From: Ohtaekwangia sp036786105
GTDB taxonomy: Bacteria; Bacteroidota; Bacteroidia; Cytophagales; Cyclobacteriaceae
Assembly (NCBI RefSeq): GCF_036786105.1
Contig: NZ_DAIQRQ010000015.1
Coordinates: 28,244 to 92,243, forward strand
DNA: 64,000 bases
Direction of reading: 5' to 3'
The notes under the pieces are model-generated. The model saw only the letters and a list, made by a program, of their open reading frames with translations. It did not search any database and was not told the DNA's origin. This document shows positions 9,641-19,449 of this stretch, piece by piece. The translations under genes were made by a program, and so were the position numbers. Numbering within the stretch: the first letter of the stretch is position 1; each line of letters starts with the position of its first letter.

Positions 9641-11029
9641 TTGCAAGAAGTCAATCAGTTTTTATCAGCTATAGCTGCCTATACGTGGTGGCCGGTTCTG
9701 TTTCTCATCATTGGTGGCGGAGTTTTCTTTTTGGTCTACTCAGGTTTTGTTCAGTATACTTATTTCTCACATGCCCTGCAGATACTCATGGGCAAATTCG
9801 AAGATTCAAAAGGTCCCGGGCAGATAAGTCCTTACAAAGCATTATCTACCGCGCTGGCGTCTACCGTGGGGATGGGTAATCTTTCCGGTGTAGCGGCTGC
9901 CATTGCCATGGGTGGTCCGGGTGCATTGTTCTGGATGTGGGTAACATCGTTTATCGGTATGTCTACAAATTTCTTTACGAGCACACTGGCCAGTATGTAT
10001 CGCGGTAAAGATTCAACCGGCGAATTGCAAGGCGGCCCTATGTATGTAATACGCGAAGCCATGAGCAAGCATTGGCAACCTATGGCGACATTCTTTTGCC
10101 TGTGCTGCCTGGTTGGTATGCTACCAATCTTCCAGGCTAACCAATTGACACAAGCTATTGTTGATATCGGGCTGAAACCTGCCGGTATAGAAGAGAAAAT
10201 GTTTATGATCGGGCAGTCGTCCTTCAGTGTTCACAAATTTGTCATCGGTCTGCTCATTACTGTATTAGTATCCGTTGTCATTATTGGTGGAATAAAACGC
10301 ATTGGTAGCTGGGCAGGCAGGCTGGTGCCGGTTATGATCGTGCTGCACTTTATTTCAGTGGCCGTAATTCTCATTGTATTTTCCGATCAGCTACCTTACT
10401 ATATCAAACTTGTGTTTACGGATGCCTTCTCCGCTACTAATTACCATGGCGATCCGTTTCTGGGCGGTGTATTGGGCGGGATCATCATGCTCGGTGTTCG
10501 CAGAGCAACGTTCTCTAACGAAGCCGGTATAGGCACAGCGCCGATGGCGATGGGCGCATCCATCAGTACTGAACCGGTGCGAGAAGGCTTGATCTCTATG
10601 CTAAGCCCGGTGATTGATACATTATTATCATGCTCTCTTACTGCATTCGCTATTCTTGTTACGGGTGTATGGCAAACGGAAGGCATCTCAGGTATAACCC
10701 TCACTTCGCTGGCGTATCGCTCGGCTATGCCTTATGGAGAGTATATATTGCTGCTTTGCACGTTTGTATTTGCGATCAGCGCATTGTTTTCTTATAGCTA
10801 CTATGGGCGCAAGGCGCTCTCGTACCTGATTGGTGAAGAACGCAGCCAGTGGTATGACTATTTTTACCTGTCTATGATTGTAGTGGGAGCCATTGTATCC
10901 ATGGACCTGGTGTTGAACCTGATCGATATAGCCTTTGCACTCATGGCTATACCTACCATGCTCTCCGGATTTATACTGGCTCCAAAAGTAAAAGCAGAGG
11001 CTAAGCGTTATTTCGCAAAGCTGCGATAA
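9641..11029 (+). CDS. Na+/alanine (AGCS family) amino-acid symporter
   Basis: A 462-residue polytopic membrane protein starting with TTG. The AGCS signature is clear: GPGQISPYKALSTALASTVG followed by MGNLSGVAAAIAMGGPGALF, then LQGGPMYVI and, later, NEAGIGTAPMAMG. About ten hydrophobic spans are visible. It should carry small neutral amino acids (alanine, glycine) into the cell with sodium. The length fits the family. It is transcribed alone, and its last 29 bases overlap the 3' end of the convergent HAD gene. Confidence 0.93.
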   Translation: MQEVNQFLSAIAAYTWWPVLFLIIGGGVFFLVYSGFVQYTYFSHALQILMGKFEDSKGPGQISPYKALSTALASTVGMGNLSGVAAAIAMGGPGALFWMWVTSFIGMSTNFFTSTLASMYRGKDSTGELQGGPMYVIREAMSKHWQPMATFFCLCCLVGMLPIFQANQLTQAIVDIGLKPAGIEEKMFMIGQSSFSVHKFVIGLLITVLVSVVIIGGIKRIGSWAGRLVPVMIVLHFISVAVILIVFSDQLPYYIKLVFTDAFSATNYHGDPFLGGVLGGIIMLGVRRATFSNEAGIGTAPMAMGASISTEPVREGLISMLSPVIDTLLSCSLTAFAILVTGVWQTEGISGITLTSLAYRSAMPYGEYILLLCTFVFAISALFSYSYYGRKALSYLIGEERSQWYDYFYLSMIVVGAIVSMDLVLNLIDIAFALMAIPTMLSGFILAPKVKAEAKRYFAKLR

Positions 11030-11846
11030 CATATTGTTCCAGCATCTGCGCCACACCGTCTTCTGTATTCTTCGCGGTGATGTGACCGGCTACAGCCTTC
11101 ACTTCATCGCGGGCATTGGCTACTGCCACACCCGACCCTGCGGCACGTAGCATGTCGATATCATTATAATTATCGCCGAAGGCCATCGATTGTTTTATAT
11201 CGAGGTTATAATATACGCGCAGCACATCGGCTAACGCAGACGCTTTTGAAATGGCGCGCGGTGCTATCTCGATATAGGTTGATTTGGAACGATATACATG
11301 CAGCTCGCTGGCTTGTGTGGCATTTAATGTTGCTTCCAATACGTTGAGTTCTTCTTCAAGGCCCATGCACATTACCTTATGCGCACCGGTTTCAGCACAT
11401 CGCCATTTTTCTAACACTCCTGTAAAAGGTGTAATAGCAGGCAATACTTTCGTCACCTTCGCTTCGCGGGCTGTCCATTGATCTTCCTGCGGAGCGTACC
11501 AGTTATCTTCATGATATAAACTCACATGTATACCGGTTCCCTTTACAGCATTTAATATATATTCACAAACCGATACCGGGATCGTTACTGAATCAAGCAC
11601 TTCGGGAATATCGTGGCCCGTTTTATAGCGGATCACATAACCACCGTTAAAGCAAATCAGCGGATGATCCAATATACCCAGCGCACGTTGCAGATGGCGC
11701 ATGGCACTGGGCATACGCGAAGACGCCAGAATTACCGGCATTTCATCTTTAATGAATTGAATTGCCTGAATGGTGCGCGGTGAAAGCTCTCTGCGACTGT
11801 CCAGCAACGTACCATCTATGTCGGTACAAATAGCGCGAATATTCAT
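11001..11846 (-). CDS. Cof-type HAD-superfamily phosphatase
   Basis: The start is set at ATG 11846 (MNIRAICTDIDGTLLDSRR), giving 281 residues; the frame is open 17 codons further up but the family begins at this point. Motif I is DIDGTLLD (nucleophile Asp and Asp+2), motif II is in VILASSR, and motifs III/IV are the lysine region and GDNYNDIDML near the C terminus. This is the Cof/YidA-like class IIB group that hydrolyses small sugar phosphates or related metabolites. The substrate cannot be told from sequence. The 3' end overlaps the convergent symporter gene by 29 bases. Confidence 0.9.
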   Translation of the reverse strand: MNIRAICTDIDGTLLDSRRELSPRTIQAIQFIKDEMPVILASSRMPSAMRHLQRALGILDHPLICFNGGYVIRYKTGHDIPEVLDSVTIPVSVCEYILNAVKGTGIHVSLYHEDNWYAPQEDQWTAREAKVTKVLPAITPFTGVLEKWRCAETGAHKVMCMGLEEELNVLEATLNATQASELHVYRSKSTYIEIAPRAISKASALADVLRVYYNLDIKQSMAFGDNYNDIDMLRAAGSGVAVANARDEVKAVAGHITAKNTEDGVAQMLEQYVIAALRNNA

Positions 11847-11909
11847 GAGTACTATAGGGATTGAAGTGCAAGATACACAGTGTTCGCATGCAACCACTGT
11901 TTGCTTTGA

Positions 11910-14900
11910 CTAATTTCCTTTGATGACCTGCACCCAGCTTTTGCAGGTAGCATGATCTTGTACCGTAACTTCAAAGAAATATACACCGGAGACAAGCCCT
12001 TCCGCGGTCCAATCGTTTTTATAGTCGGCTGCCTCATATACTTTCTCACCCCAGCGATTATAGATCACCAGCGAGGTATTGAAACCATAATCGGCAGGTG
12101 TTTTTCCTTTTACTTTGCCGTATTGTATAAAAAGTGCCTGGTTCAGGTTATCGCCATTGCCGGGCGTTATCACGTTGGGAATTTTCAATGTATATACCGG
12201 AATAGTTTGCACACTTTCTGATGCACACACGATGCTCCCCGCCTCCCGCACTGCTACCAGCTTCACAGTATATGTTCCGTCTTTTTCAAATTCATGATCT
12301 GCCTCCGGCTCATCAGAGGTAGTACCATCACCAAAATCAAAATAGATACGATCCGTACCGGCCAGGCTATCAGTGAGACTTCGCACATGTATATTGGGCA
12401 GGGTAAAGCAATTCTCTTCCCGTGCCATTTCAAATGCGGGCGCAACCAGTGGAATCACATTCAATTGCACCGTGTCGTAATGTACACAACCACTCGATTC
12501 TGTTACTTTAATATAGTATACCGTTGTATCAGCGGGTTTTACCACAGGCATTGGTAAGTTCGACTGAAATGATCCATCAGCACTTTTCCAGGCATACGTG
12601 GCACCACCACTGGCCTTCAGGGTATACGAACTTCCCTTGCACACCTCGTCATCATCCTGTATCTCCGCTTCGGCGTTGAACACATCTACAATGGTGGAAA
12701 CAGAATCCTTTACCTTGCACGTTCCCGGATCAATAGCCTTTAACCAAATTGTATAGCGACCAATGACTTTATATTGATGAACGATATAGGTTGTATCGGG
12801 TCTGGTGAGCTTGGTTCCGTCACCAAAATTCCACTCAAACGTTTCACCACCCGTGCTGAAATTTTGAAACACAACTTTATCGGGCAAGCATATTTTATTC
12901 AGCCCCGCCATATTGAACCAGATCGAGTTGGTTTGCAATCTTGCCCGCAACGATGACAGATCAAACTTGAAGGCTGCGTTATTACAATTCAAACTGCGAT
13001 TAGTCCGCGACCACGCGCGTGTTGTTGTCGGAAAATCGGAATACGGGCCTTTGCCATCGGTGTTGCATCCTGAACAGACAGCATGATATACTATACCATT
13101 TTTATCGAAGCGACTGGTGCCTCCATCCACATGTGTAAGGGAGCGATTGCCCCCCAGATAGGTGCCGTATAAAAATTCCGTTCCGTCATCTGTGAGTACT
13201 ATAAAATAAAAATCATTACCGGTGGTACTCGACTGCAACGCATTGCTGGTAATCTTCATGCCTTTGGTGCTGCTGCCCGGCCAATATCCGGAATTGAGCT
13301 CACCGCCCCAGCCGCACATGTACAAGTTATTGCATTCGTTTACCAGAAAGGCCGTTGGCGATATATCTGGCGTGCCGCGCCCTGATCCGAATACAGTAGA
13401 AAACTTCAATTGCTTTAATGCCTTATCAAATTTCTGAACGAATTGCCCGCTATTGACATTGCTATATACATTAGAGGGTGTAATCGGAAAATTACCATCG
13501 GTCTGTCCGTATACATATACTTCACCGGCTTCATTAAGATCAATAAAATATACCTGATCGTAAGAAGAAGTACCGGTAAAAGTCGCATAGTAGATTGAAT
13601 CGCCCGCATTGCTGATCTTTGCCATCCAACCATCCGCGCCACCTGCCAGTGTAGAACGATAGGTGGATGCCGTCACCGGAAAATCTTTACTGGTCGTGCC
13701 ACCGGCAATATATATATCTTCGTTGGCATCGAACTTTAGCGTATACGAAGCATCTACACCACTTCCTCCTAAATATAATCCGTACTGTATCTGATGAAGG
13801 CTGGCATCCATCTTAAAAAGTATAGCATCGGTAGAGTCGCCACGATAGGTGCTGTACTTACCGGGCGTAACCGGAAAATTATGCGAAGCAGTAACTGAGC
13901 TTACATATATATTGCCAAGCTTATCGGCTATTACATCGCCACGCAATTCATCGCCATAGTTTTTGGTCAGGTGCCCGCCACTGGTATTCAACCCGTCATT
14001 TTTAGTTCCACCTACATAGGTCGATGCCAGCAACGTACTTCCATCTTTACTGATACGCGCCAGCACAATATCAGAACCTGCACTATAGTAAACCACATGC
14101 GCAACCGGAACTCCGCCTTTAAATGTTCTGTTAAAAGCATTAGCGGTTGTCGGAAAATCGGAAGAGCTTGATGTACCCAATACAATCAGTTCTTCACTGG
14201 CATTCATCACCAGGCTATGCGGTGATTCAGATCGCTCACCTCCCAGGTAAGATGCATACAGAAGGTTGCTGCCGGTGGAATCATACTTGAGAATACCAAT
14301 ATCATATAATCCTCCGTACGAAGTTTGAAATGCTCCGGCTGTAGCGGGAAACTCTCCGCTATACGACCGGCCTACAAACTGGTTTGTAACTCCGGATGAA
14401 TATAGCGTGCCCCGCTCGCCTGGCGTTGCTGTACTACCCCAGTTATCGGCAAGAGAACCGGAATACGTTGAGAATATGAGCAGCGGGTCGATTACCAGTT
14501 CATAACAGGGATCATACCCGGAAGGAAAATGGAACGACAACCTGTTTCCCTCCAGCTGGTATATACATTCAACCAATACTTTTTTATGGTTGATAACCTG
14601 CCATGCTACGGGTTTCTTTTCAATGATACCAGCCAAGGGTGTACTCACATACACATCGCCTTGTTCCAGGCGCACACTGGTGGCCCCATTGTATTCGATC
14701 TGAATATGAGAAGGATTGCCATTGGGCGCGATTACAAAATCGTATTTTACATGATTACCGGAAGAGTATACTTTCAGGTTGATACCTTCGTAAAATGCCG
14801 GGTATACTACACCATCATACGCATACGCTTTCGATGCCCAATGGCACGAGTCGCTGCCGAGGAAGTAATTATAGTATTCTGAAGACCTGCCAAACGGAAC

Positions 14901-15224
14901 GGGTATACTTTGTTGATTGGCGCCTTTAAAATTCACATGGATTGCATAGCCATCGATATTATAATCAGAGAGATCGGCCTCTGAACGTTGTGCAGGGTAA
15001 TGGGAGCGCTCGTGGAGTTGCTCCAGCTTCTGTCCATCCAGGAAATAGTACACAAACGTACCGGGCTGCAATACCATTTCAGCGCCTCCGGTGCGCGCAG
15101 CAAACTGAATGGGGTATGCCCATTGGCTTTTATTTTCAATAAATTTTACGGATGGCGCAGGATCGGCAGCCATCACAACCTGAGTGGAAAAGATCAACCA
15201 GGCGATACAAGCTCTCATCATCAC
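11910..15224 (-). CDS. Secreted SBBP-repeat / PKD protein with gliding-motility-type C-terminal domain
   Basis: A 1104-residue exported protein with an N-terminal signal (MMMRACIAWLIFSTQVVMA). The first 230 residues match the conserved N-terminal domain of Bacteroidota SBBP proteins (FIENKSQW start, a YDFVIAPNGNP segment). About 250-650 are SBBP propeller-like repeats (YASYLGG, LYLGGSG, DFPTT and DFPVT motifs). PKD or Ig-like units follow (FEWNFGDGTKL, DRIYFDFGDGTTS). The last 90 residues are a CHU_C domain (IPNVITPGNGDNLNQ, VIYNRWGEKVYE, GVYFFEV), the usual type IX secretion signal. It should be placed on the cell surface or released. Role unknown, probably adhesion or matrix. It is followed 64 bases later by the HAD gene on the same strand. 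Confidence 0.92.
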   Translation of the reverse strand: MMMRACIAWLIFSTQVVMAADPAPSVKFIENKSQWAYPIQFAARTGGAEMVLQPGTFVYYFLDGQKLEQLHERSHYPAQRSEADLSDYNIDGYAIHVNFKGANQQSIPVPFGRSSEYYNYFLGSDSCHWASKAYAYDGVVYPAFYEGINLKVYSSGNHVKYDFVIAPNGNPSHIQIEYNGATSVRLEQGDVYVSTPLAGIIEKKPVAWQVINHKKVLVECIYQLEGNRLSFHFPSGYDPCYELVIDPLLIFSTYSGSLADNWGSTATPGERGTLYSSGVTNQFVGRSYSGEFPATAGAFQTSYGGLYDIGILKYDSTGSNLLYASYLGGERSESPHSLVMNASEELIVLGTSSSSDFPTTANAFNRTFKGGVPVAHVVYYSAGSDIVLARISKDGSTLLASTYVGGTKNDGLNTSGGHLTKNYGDELRGDVIADKLGNIYVSSVTASHNFPVTPGKYSTYRGDSTDAILFKMDASLHQIQYGLYLGGSGVDASYTLKFDANEDIYIAGGTTSKDFPVTASTYRSTLAGGADGWMAKISNAGDSIYYATFTGTSSYDQVYFIDLNEAGEVYVYGQTDGNFPITPSNVYSNVNSGQFVQKFDKALKQLKFSTVFGSGRGTPDISPTAFLVNECNNLYMCGWGGELNSGYWPGSSTKGMKITSNALQSSTTGNDFYFIVLTDDGTEFLYGTYLGGNRSLTHVDGGTSRFDKNGIVYHAVCSGCNTDGKGPYSDFPTTTRAWSRTNRSLNCNNAAFKFDLSSLRARLQTNSIWFNMAGLNKICLPDKVVFQNFSTGGETFEWNFGDGTKLTRPDTTYIVHQYKVIGRYTIWLKAIDPGTCKVKDSVSTIVDVFNAEAEIQDDDEVCKGSSYTLKASGGATYAWKSADGSFQSNLPMPVVKPADTTVYYIKVTESSGCVHYDTVQLNVIPLVAPAFEMAREENCFTLPNIHVRSLTDSLAGTDRIYFDFGDGTTSDEPEADHEFEKDGTYTVKLVAVREAGSIVCASESVQTIPVYTLKIPNVITPGNGDNLNQALFIQYGKVKGKTPADYGFNTSLVIYNRWGEKVYEAADYKNDWTAEGLVSGVYFFEVTVQDHATCKSWVQVIKGN

Positions 15225-15720
15225 GAAGTTAAAAAAACCTGGCTCTGCGTTGCTAATGTACCCTTTAATCGTGAAAAGTGAAACACTTTGTCGGTAGCTA
15301 TCGGTTAATCGTTACAGGTTAGTCGTTATCCGTTACACATCATGGTTAACATGTAACTAATTTAACAGTTGATTCCGCACAATAAACGAATCAAAAATAC
15401 GACTTCGGTGTTATGATGCCCGGACATGGAAGGCATCGACTCGGGAAGAGATATACCGCAATCGTTTACTATTCAGGTGAATGCCGTATAACCGGGTAAT
15501 TGTGATTTTTTACATGCATTTCGGATGTATATATATAAAATGATCGCTAACATTGCGCCTTCAAATTCCGTTACAGGATTTCATAAGGACTAATAAAATT
15601 TTTAATGCTTATGAGTTGATATTACACGATCCCCAAAAACCTTCCCCTGAAATCAGGAGCATCCCCTATAGCCTGATACTATATAAAACTTAACTTTTAC
15701 TTTATTCCTTCTTACTACCT
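15225..15720. other. Intergenic region between divergent genes
   Basis: About 500 bases upstream of both the SBBP gene (minus) and the barrel gene (plus). Apart from the word repeat at 15300-15366 I see no gene, RNA or clear terminator. An AT-rich stretch near 15525-15545 may hold promoter elements but nothing fits the consensus well. Confidence 0.5.
15300..15366. repeat. CGTTACAGGTTA-word intergenic repeat, copy 1
   Basis: Degenerate units such as GGTTAATCGTTACAGGTTAG, TCGTTATCCGTTACAC and GGTTAACATGTAAC follow each other. The same word is used at 29891-29962 and 49703-49858. This copy has only weak inverted symmetry. Confidence 0.6.
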
Positions 15721-16503
15721 GTGAAAAAAATCATTGGCGCTCTCCTTGCCATTACGTGGGCTACTTGTGCCCTGGGACAAAACAAGATTGGAAACTTTTA
15801 TGTGACATGGGGCTATCACCGGGATTCTTATACCCGCAGCACAATTCACTTCAAAGACAACAAGACTGACGACTACAACTTTACGTTGGAAAAAGCGCGT
15901 GCTAAAGACAAACCTGATATGCACGATTTCTTCCATACGGCTCCTACCGTGCCGCAGTATGTGTTCAATCTTGGCTACTTCTTTGCCAACAAGCCTCAAT
16001 GGGGCATTGAGGTAAGCTGGGACCACCTCAAGTATGTTGTTACCGATAATCAGGTAATGCACCTGAAAGGCGAGATTCGTGGTAAGTACTTCGACCAGGA
16101 TACACTGGTCACTCCGCAGTTCGTTCACTTCGAGCACACGAACGGGAACAATTACCTTATGATCAGTGCCGTGCGCAGATTTACATTGGAGAAAGATAAC
16201 TATTGGGCCAACCACCTGAGTGTATTGGTAAAAGCCGGTGCCGGTGGACTTATACCCAAGACGGATTCGTATATCATGGGCAAACATAATGATGGTCCCT
16301 TCCGTCTCAGTGGATTTGTAGTCGGTACAAGTGTATCCCTGCGCTATGATTTCCTGCGCTACTTATACGTGGAGGGAAGTGTGAAGGGAGCCTTTGCAGA
16401 TTATACCGACGCCAAGCTGTATGAAGAAGGACGTGCCCGTCACTCATTCTTCTCGGCACAGTATATTTATGCGCTTGGTATAAATGTTCCGCTCCATAAA
16501 TAG
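15721..16503 (+). CDS. Outer-membrane beta-barrel protein, unassigned
   Basis: A 260-residue protein starting with GTG; the first 20 residues (MKKIIGALLAITWATCALGQ) are a signal peptide. The rest alternates short amphipathic strands with aromatic ends and finishes in SAQYIYALGINVPLHK, as in Bacteroidota outer-membrane barrels. The GRAGGL-like segment (KAGAGGLIPKTDSYIMG) and the middle VLVKAGAGG recall small porin-like or acyloxyacyl-hydrolase-like barrels, but I see no catalytic motif. It is a single gene followed by a strong terminator. Confidence 0.75.
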   Translation: MKKIIGALLAITWATCALGQNKIGNFYVTWGYHRDSYTRSTIHFKDNKTDDYNFTLEKARAKDKPDMHDFFHTAPTVPQYVFNLGYFFANKPQWGIEVSWDHLKYVVTDNQVMHLKGEIRGKYFDQDTLVTPQFVHFEHTNGNNYLMISAVRRFTLEKDNYWANHLSVLVKAGAGGLIPKTDSYIMGKHNDGPFRLSGFVVGTSVSLRYDFLRYLYVEGSVKGAFADYTDAKLYEEGRARHSFFSAQYIYALGINVPLHK

Positions 16504-16541
16504 CGTGCAATATGCGAAAGCATAACTCGTTCATACTAGAT

Positions 16542-16572
16542 GCCGTTCCGTTCGGGACGGCATTTTTATTTT
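16542..16572 (+). terminator. Rho-independent terminator after the barrel gene
   Basis: A perfect 8-bp stem GCCGTTCC / GGGACGGC with a GTTC loop (16542-16561), followed by ATTTTTATTTTAT. Confidence 0.85.
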
Positions 16573-16641
16573 ATGAATACGATGAGGTTGATGGCCAAAC
16601 ATTCTAACTTACTCTTACCCGAATACGTATAAATCTTTTCT

Positions 16642-17040
16642 ATGAAACAAACCATCACTCAACTCACCCTGGTCGTGCGCGATTATGACGAGGCCATCGA
16701 GTTTTATATACGCAAGCTGAATTTTACATTACTGGAAGACACCATGCTTAGTGAGACCAAGCGATGGGTAGTGGTAGCACCGCCCGGATATACTGTCGGT
16801 GGCTGTACACTCTTACTGGCAAAAGCCTCCGGCGATGAGCAGCTGAAAGCGGTGGGCAACCAGACCGGAGGACGAGTATTTCTGTTTTTGCATACCGATG
16901 ATTTCTGGCGTGACTACAAGGCCATGGAAGCAAACGGTATAACCTTCGTGCGCGGGCCGGTAACAGAAGCATGGGGAACTGTAGCTGTATTTCAGGATCT
17001 GTATGGAAACCTGTGGGATTTTATTGAACCAAAACGATAA
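16642..17040 (+). CDS. VOC-family (glyoxalase/bleomycin-resistance-like) protein
   Basis: A 132-residue single VOC module: TQLTLVVRDYDEAIEFYIRK at the start, then GGRVFLFLHTDDFWRDY, GPVTEAWGTVAVFQDLYGNLWDFIEP at the end. The C-terminal Glu of the metal site (WDFIEP) is present, while the first His position is Thr/Val-like (QLTLVV), so a glyoxalase I reaction is not certain. Related proteins are often annotated as lyases or stress proteins. The L,D-transpeptidase gene follows 11 bases later, so the two may be co-transcribed. Confidence 0.88.
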   Translation: MKQTITQLTLVVRDYDEAIEFYIRKLNFTLLEDTMLSETKRWVVVAPPGYTVGGCTLLLAKASGDEQLKAVGNQTGGRVFLFLHTDDFWRDYKAMEANGITFVRGPVTEAWGTVAVFQDLYGNLWDFIEPKR

Positions 17041-17051
17041 TATATACCGGT

Positions 17052-17564
17052 TTGAAAAAATTATTTTTACTACTGCTGCTTTCGCTGCTTTGCTCAGCAA
17101 CTATATATTATTATCTGCCGGAAGAGAAACTGGAGTCTGGCGTGGTGATCGATAAACTGGTGGTTAGTAAAAAACATCATACCATGCAGGCATTCTCGAA
17201 CGGCCGGGTGGTAAAAGTATATTCGATTGCCATTGGCAAAGGTCATGGAGACAAACAGCAGGAAGGCGATCGCTGTACACCGGAGGGCATCTACCAGATC
17301 ATTAATAAAAATCCCAACAGTGGTTATCATAAAAATCTGGGCATCTCCTACCCCAATAAAAAAGATCGAGAGCAAGCAAAGAAACGTGGTGTACCACCCG
17401 GAGGTGATGTAAAGATACACGCACTGAAAAATGGGCGTGGCTACATCGGTAAATTTCATCGGTGGCGTGACTGGACAAACGGATGTATAGCCGTTACAAA
17501 TGAAGAGATGGATGAACTATACGAGCATGTACAAATTGGCTCGCCCATCATCATTAATCCCTAA
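17052..17564 (+). CDS. L,D-transpeptidase (YkuD), membrane-anchored
   Basis: A 170-residue enzyme starting with TTG; an N-terminal hydrophobic segment (LFLLLLLSLLCSATIYYYL) anchors or exports it. The YkuD fold follows, with KIHALKNG holding the active-site His and WTNGCIAVTNEEMDEL holding catalytic Cys145. The usual SHGCxR motif is changed to TNGCIA, so the Arg is replaced by Ala. It should crosslink peptidoglycan stems or attach proteins to them in the periplasm. It follows the VOC gene by 11 bases. It is one of three YkuD proteins within 6 kb. Confidence 0.9.
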   Translation: MKKLFLLLLLSLLCSATIYYYLPEEKLESGVVIDKLVVSKKHHTMQAFSNGRVVKVYSIAIGKGHGDKQQEGDRCTPEGIYQIINKNPNSGYHKNLGISYPNKKDREQAKKRGVPPGGDVKIHALKNGRGYIGKFHRWRDWTNGCIAVTNEEMDELYEHVQIGSPIIINP

Positions 17565-17660
17565 GCATAAATATTTATTTGATGCTGATGCACGATGAAG
17601 CGTATTCTTCGCGCTGGTTTTATATTTTTACTCCAGGTATATGAAAACGTGTGAAGGACT

Positions 17661-19130
17661 ATGGTATTATCTTCTGAAAATATTCTGCTGCTGGGGTCTA
17701 TTCTACTGTTCGTCAGTATTATCACCAGTAAAACATCTTTTCGGTTTGGTATACCGGCCCTCATTCTCTTTCTTATTGTGGGCATGGTGGCGGGCTCAGA
17801 TGGATTGGGAGGTATTTACTTCAACGATCCTAAAATTGCAGAGTTCCTCGGTGTAGTAGCACTTACCTTCATACTTTTCTCCGGCGGGCTCGATACCAAG
17901 TGGGAAAGCGTACGCCCGGTCTTGAAAAGCGGTATATCACTCTCCACGGTAGGCGTGTTGGTCACTGCTACAATTGTTGGCATTTTTTCCTCTTATTTTC
18001 TCGATTTCTCTCTGAAAGAAGGACTGCTGCTCGGTGCCATCGTATCCTCTACCGATGCCGCTGCTGTATTCTCCATTCTTCGCTCGCGCAACATTGGCCT
18101 CAAAGGCGTTGTAAGACCGCTCCTCGAATTTGAAAGCGGTAGTAACGATCCCATGGCGTACTTCTTAACCGTAAGCTTTACACACCTGGTGCTTCATCCG
18201 GAAGCCTCCATGATTTCGCTCATACCGAAATTTCTGATTAGCATGCTGCTGGGTACAGCCTGCGGGTATATTTTCGGAAAGCTGATGATCTTCATTACCA
18301 ACAAGATTAAACTTGACATTGAAGGACTATATCCGGTACTCATTCTGTCACTGGTGTTCTTTACATTTTCATTTACCAACTTCATTGGAGGCAACGGATT
18401 TCTGGCCGTATATATAGCCGCCATTATCCTTGGCAACAGCAGCTTCATTCATAAAAAGAGTTTGATGAAGTTCTACGATGGACAGGCCTGGCTCATGCAG
18501 ATCATTATGTTCATTACGCTGGGACTTCTCGTATATCCCAGCCAGATTGTGCCATTTATTGGAAGAGGAGTTCTGGTGGCAGCTGTTCTTATCTTTCTTG
18601 CACGACCGGTCGCTGTATTTATATCGCTGGCCAATGCTGATTTAAGCCTGCGCAAAAAACTTTTTATATCGTGGGTTGGATTGCGGGGAGCTGTGCCGAT
18701 CGTATTTGCTATGTATCCCCTCATTGAAGGCGCCGAACATGCCAACATGATCTTCAATCTTGTATTCTTTATATCGGTATCATCGGTATTGATACAAGGC
18801 ACCACACTTCCCATCATAGCGAACTGGCTGAAAGTAAGTGTACCGGGAAAGATCAAGCGTAAATTCCCGCTCGATATAGAAATTAAAGATGATCTGAAAG
18901 CCGAGTTGCTGGAACTTGATATTCCGGTCACCTCTCCCGCTGCAGGGAAAGCGGTTGTAGAACTCGACCTGCCACGTACGGCACTCATTGTATTGATACA
19001 CCGCGATGGTAAATACCTAACCGTGCGGGGCGATACAGTTATACATCCGAATGATCACCTGCTTGTGATGGCGGACAACAAAGACGCTATTCACGACATC
19101 CAGGAACGTTTCGGTACTACACATCATTAA
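17661..19130 (+). CDS. K+/H+ antiporter, NhaP2/CvrA type
   Basis: A 489-residue CPA1-family antiporter. About 12 hydrophobic spans cover residues 1-390. The ion-binding region shows IVSSTDAAAVFSILRSR and FESGSNDPMAYFL, the ND pair expected of electroneutral CPA1 exchangers. The C-terminal 85 residues form a TrkA-C-like regulatory domain (LDLPRTALIVLIHRDGKYL, VIHPNDHLLVMAD). It exports K+ or Na+ against protons and helps keep pH and turgor. No operon partner overlaps it; the L,D-transpeptidase ends 96 bases before. Confidence 0.92.
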   Translation: MVLSSENILLLGSILLFVSIITSKTSFRFGIPALILFLIVGMVAGSDGLGGIYFNDPKIAEFLGVVALTFILFSGGLDTKWESVRPVLKSGISLSTVGVLVTATIVGIFSSYFLDFSLKEGLLLGAIVSSTDAAAVFSILRSRNIGLKGVVRPLLEFESGSNDPMAYFLTVSFTHLVLHPEASMISLIPKFLISMLLGTACGYIFGKLMIFITNKIKLDIEGLYPVLILSLVFFTFSFTNFIGGNGFLAVYIAAIILGNSSFIHKKSLMKFYDGQAWLMQIIMFITLGLLVYPSQIVPFIGRGVLVAAVLIFLARPVAVFISLANADLSLRKKLFISWVGLRGAVPIVFAMYPLIEGAEHANMIFNLVFFISVSSVLIQGTTLPIIANWLKVSVPGKIKRKFPLDIEIKDDLKAELLELDIPVTSPAAGKAVVELDLPRTALIVLIHRDGKYLTVRGDTVIHPNDHLLVMADNKDAIHDIQERFGTTHH

Positions 19131-19449
19131 CTATACTTTGCTGTACACAGGATCGACTCGTGAATCGATAAAAATAAAACGTTGGTCGCATTCGCGATCG
19201 TTATACTCACGCCGATGATCGTTTTACCGTTATGTAATTACTGGAATTGCGAACGGAGCCACAAACATTTACAACCTCCACACGTATTATACATCTGACA
19301 TTAAAGATCTCAGCCACGGCAGGAATAGGGTTTCCGTACTACCACCAAAAAACAAGAAGGGAAATCCGCATTCCTGTCAAGGCTGAACTATGAAATAGCT
19401 GCGGTAAAATAATTGCTAGTCGCTAGCTTCCGGCTGCTAGCCCCAATGT
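19131..19449. other. Intergenic region between convergent genes
   Basis: No gene was recognised. The right end holds the AGCTGCTAGC-word repeat (19413-19440). No simple GC hairpin with a T tract was found. Confidence 0.5.
19413..19440 (+). repeat. AGCTGCTAGC-word intergenic repeat, copy 2
   Basis: Reads TTGCTAGTCGCTAGC then TTCCGGCTGCTAG. It matches the core of 38861-38892 and lies just 3' of the stop codon of the minus-strand gene at 19450. Confidence 0.55.
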
